From: Actinoplanes liguriensis
GTDB lineage: Bacteria; Actinomycetota; Actinomycetes; Mycobacteriales; Micromonosporaceae
Length of the DNA: 7,461 nt
Direction of reading: 5' to 3'
Assembly: GCA_000715855.1 (NCBI GenBank)
Contig: KL571328.1
Span: forward strand, 1-7,461
The notes below the pieces were generated by a model. It did no database searches. It saw only the letters and a program-made list of their open reading frames with translations, and was not told the origin of the DNA. The position numbers were made by a program, and so were the translations under genes. Positions 6,182 to 7,461 of this stretch are shown here, one piece after another (positions within the stretch are counted from its first letter, which is position 1; each line of letters begins with the position of its first letter).

Positions 6182-7437
6182 CTACGAGCAACCGCAGGCG
6201 ACCAACTTCGCCGCGACCTTGTCGAGGGCCGACTTGGCGCTGGACGCGTCCGAGGTGGCGCTCGCCATGATCGCGAAGGCGAGCACCCGCCCGTCCTTGG
6301 TGATCAGCACCCCGGCCAGCGTGTTCACACCGCTCAGAGTGCCCGTCTTGGCCCGCACGACGCCCTGCGCGGCCTGGTTGGGGCTGGGCGTGACGAACCT
6401 GGTCCGCAGCGTGCCCGACCAACCGGCCACCGGCAGGCCGTTGAACATCGCGGAGAGCTCCGGCTTGGTGCCGCCCGCGGCCAGGGCCAGGGTCTGCACC
6501 AGCAGGGTCGGGCTGATGCCGTCGTGGCGGGAGAGGCCGCTGCCGTCGTAGAGGTCCGCCTCGTCGCCGGGCAGGCCCAGCTCCTTCAGCTTGGCGATCA
6601 TCGCCTCGGAGGCGCCGTCGAAGCTGGCCTCGGCGCCGGACGCCACCGCCACCTGCCGGGCCATCGTCTCGGCGATCGTGTTGTCGCTCTGCTGCAGCAT
6701 CCAGTCGAGGATCTGCACCAGCGGCGGCGACTCGACCTTGCCCAGCTCTTGGCCGGGGGTCACCCCGGCGGCCGCGGAAGCCGGCGCGGAAGCGGCGCCG
6801 GCGGCCGGCGCCTTGCCCTTGGCGACCTTCGCCGAGGTCGCGCCGAGCTGCTTGGCGAAGGCCTTGCCCGCGGAGAGCCCCGGGTCGCTGAACCGCGGGT
6901 CGCCCCCGCTCTCGTTGTGCACCGGCTTGATCCGCCCGGCATTCGTCATCAGCGCCTGGATCTTGCCGACCTGGCCGGCCGGCGAGACGTCGTCGGAGGA
7001 CCAGCCGAGCGCCGTCTCCGGCCCCTTGAACAGCGAGACGTCCACCGTCACCCGGGTGATCGGGGTGTCGCCCATCGCCTTCTTCACCTGAGCGGCCAGC
7101 AGGTCCAGCCGGGCCGCGCCGGGGAACAGCGCCTTCGCGTCGACCGAGAGGGTCGGATCGCCGCCGCCGATGATCACCACCTCGCCCGGCTTCTCGCCGG
7201 CCACCACGCGGGTGGCCAGCCGGTAGGCCGGGCCCCGGGCGGCCAGCGCGGTCACCGCGGTGAGGATCTTGGTGGTCGAGGCCGGGGTGGTCGGGATGTC
7301 GGCGTTCTGCGAGTAGAGGACCTGCGACGAGGCCACGTCCAGGACCGAGACGTGCACGGTGAGCCCAGCGCCGACGACTTGACCAGCGGATCCAAGGCCG
7401 CCTTGACGGCCTCCGCGGTGGGCGCCTGCCCCTGGGC
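6182..7437 (-). CDS. dacB: D-alanyl-D-alanine carboxypeptidase/endopeptidase (PBP4, peptidase S13), 5'-truncated and apparently frameshifted
   Basis: PBP4-type enzymes act outside the membrane, removing the terminal D-Ala of peptidoglycan stem peptides or cutting cross-links. In the intact frame (6182-7357, 391 residues numbered from the GTG at 7357) all three penicillin-binding motifs are present: STTK at 27-30 with nucleophile S27, SDN at 224-226, and KTG at 337-339. An Ala/Pro/Lys-rich stretch at about 175-200 looks like an interdomain linker. The gene's 5' end is missing: the contig stops at the adapter before any signal peptide. Near 7360 the coding frame changes. Upstream, PTAEAVKAALDPLVKSSALG is read in another frame and fits the sequence expected before VHVSVLDVAS. 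Adding one base near 7361 joins them as ALGSTVHVSV. A sequencing or assembly error at the contig end is likelier than a true mutation. The GTG at 7357 is not the real start. Confidence 0.9.
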
Positions 7438-7461
7438 CTGTCTCTTATACACATCTCTGAG
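7438..7461 (-). other. Residual Nextera/Tn5 mosaic-end adapter at the right contig end
   Basis: Bases 7438-7456 are CTGTCTCTTATACACATCT, the complete 19-base reverse complement of the Tn5 mosaic end. The five bases after it, CTGAG, differ by one base from the CCGAG that follows the mosaic end in the Nextera read-2 arm. Read on the minus strand, the adapter gives MCIRDR from the ATG at 7454 and MYKRQ from the GTG at 7452, two translations that are typical adapter artefacts. Genomic sequence ends at about 7437. Confidence 0.98.

Noticed and set aside
1..7461. Inverted mosaic ends suggesting a composite transposon
   Set aside because: They are exact sequencing-adapter sequence at the extreme contig ends, with no transposase between them.

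Overview
The window is one assembled contig of very high G+C DNA from an actinomycete. Six genes lie on the minus strand (transcribed from high to low coordinates) in the order dacB - zincin_2/DUF2342 metalloprotease - tilS - hpt - ftsH - folE. This order is a known actinobacterial arrangement: Mycobacterium tuberculosis Rv3627c-Rv3624c and Rv3610c-Rv3609c carry the same genes in the same sense. The FtsH and FolE sequences look to me most like Micromonosporaceae (Actinoplanes or Micromonospora relatives). That placement is from memory and was not searched.

Both contig ends are synthetic. Bases 1-16 and 7438-7461 are the Tn5 mosaic end of a Nextera-type sequencing library. The genomic insert is therefore about 17-7437. 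The adapter supplies false start codons and creates a long chimeric open frame over dacB and the metalloprotease. The dacB gene is cut off at its N-terminal end, and a probable one-base deletion lies about 75 bases from the adapter.

Layout. 17-491 is non-coding and holds a 62-bp tandem repeat in which inverted repeats recur every 31 bp, a second short duplication, a stem-loop, and a hairpin just past the folE stop that is probably its terminator. 492-1067 is folE (GTP cyclohydrolase I), probably extended to a CTG start at 1139. 1136-3166 is ftsH. 3167-3445 is the regulatory gap before ftsH. 3446-4021 is hpt. 4087-5061 is tilS. 5064-6122 is the metalloprotease. 6182-7437 is dacB (partial).

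Functions. DacB trims or cleaves peptidoglycan stem peptides outside the membrane. TilS makes lysidine at the wobble position of the AUA-reading tRNA-Ile. Hpt salvages hypoxanthine and guanine, and FolE uses GTP to start folate synthesis, so purine salvage and folate synthesis are linked through GTP. FtsH is the membrane AAA+ protease. The metalloprotease has a clear HEXXH motif but no role that can be read from sequence. The genes are ordinary core genes. The least explained part of the window is the repeat array downstream of folE.
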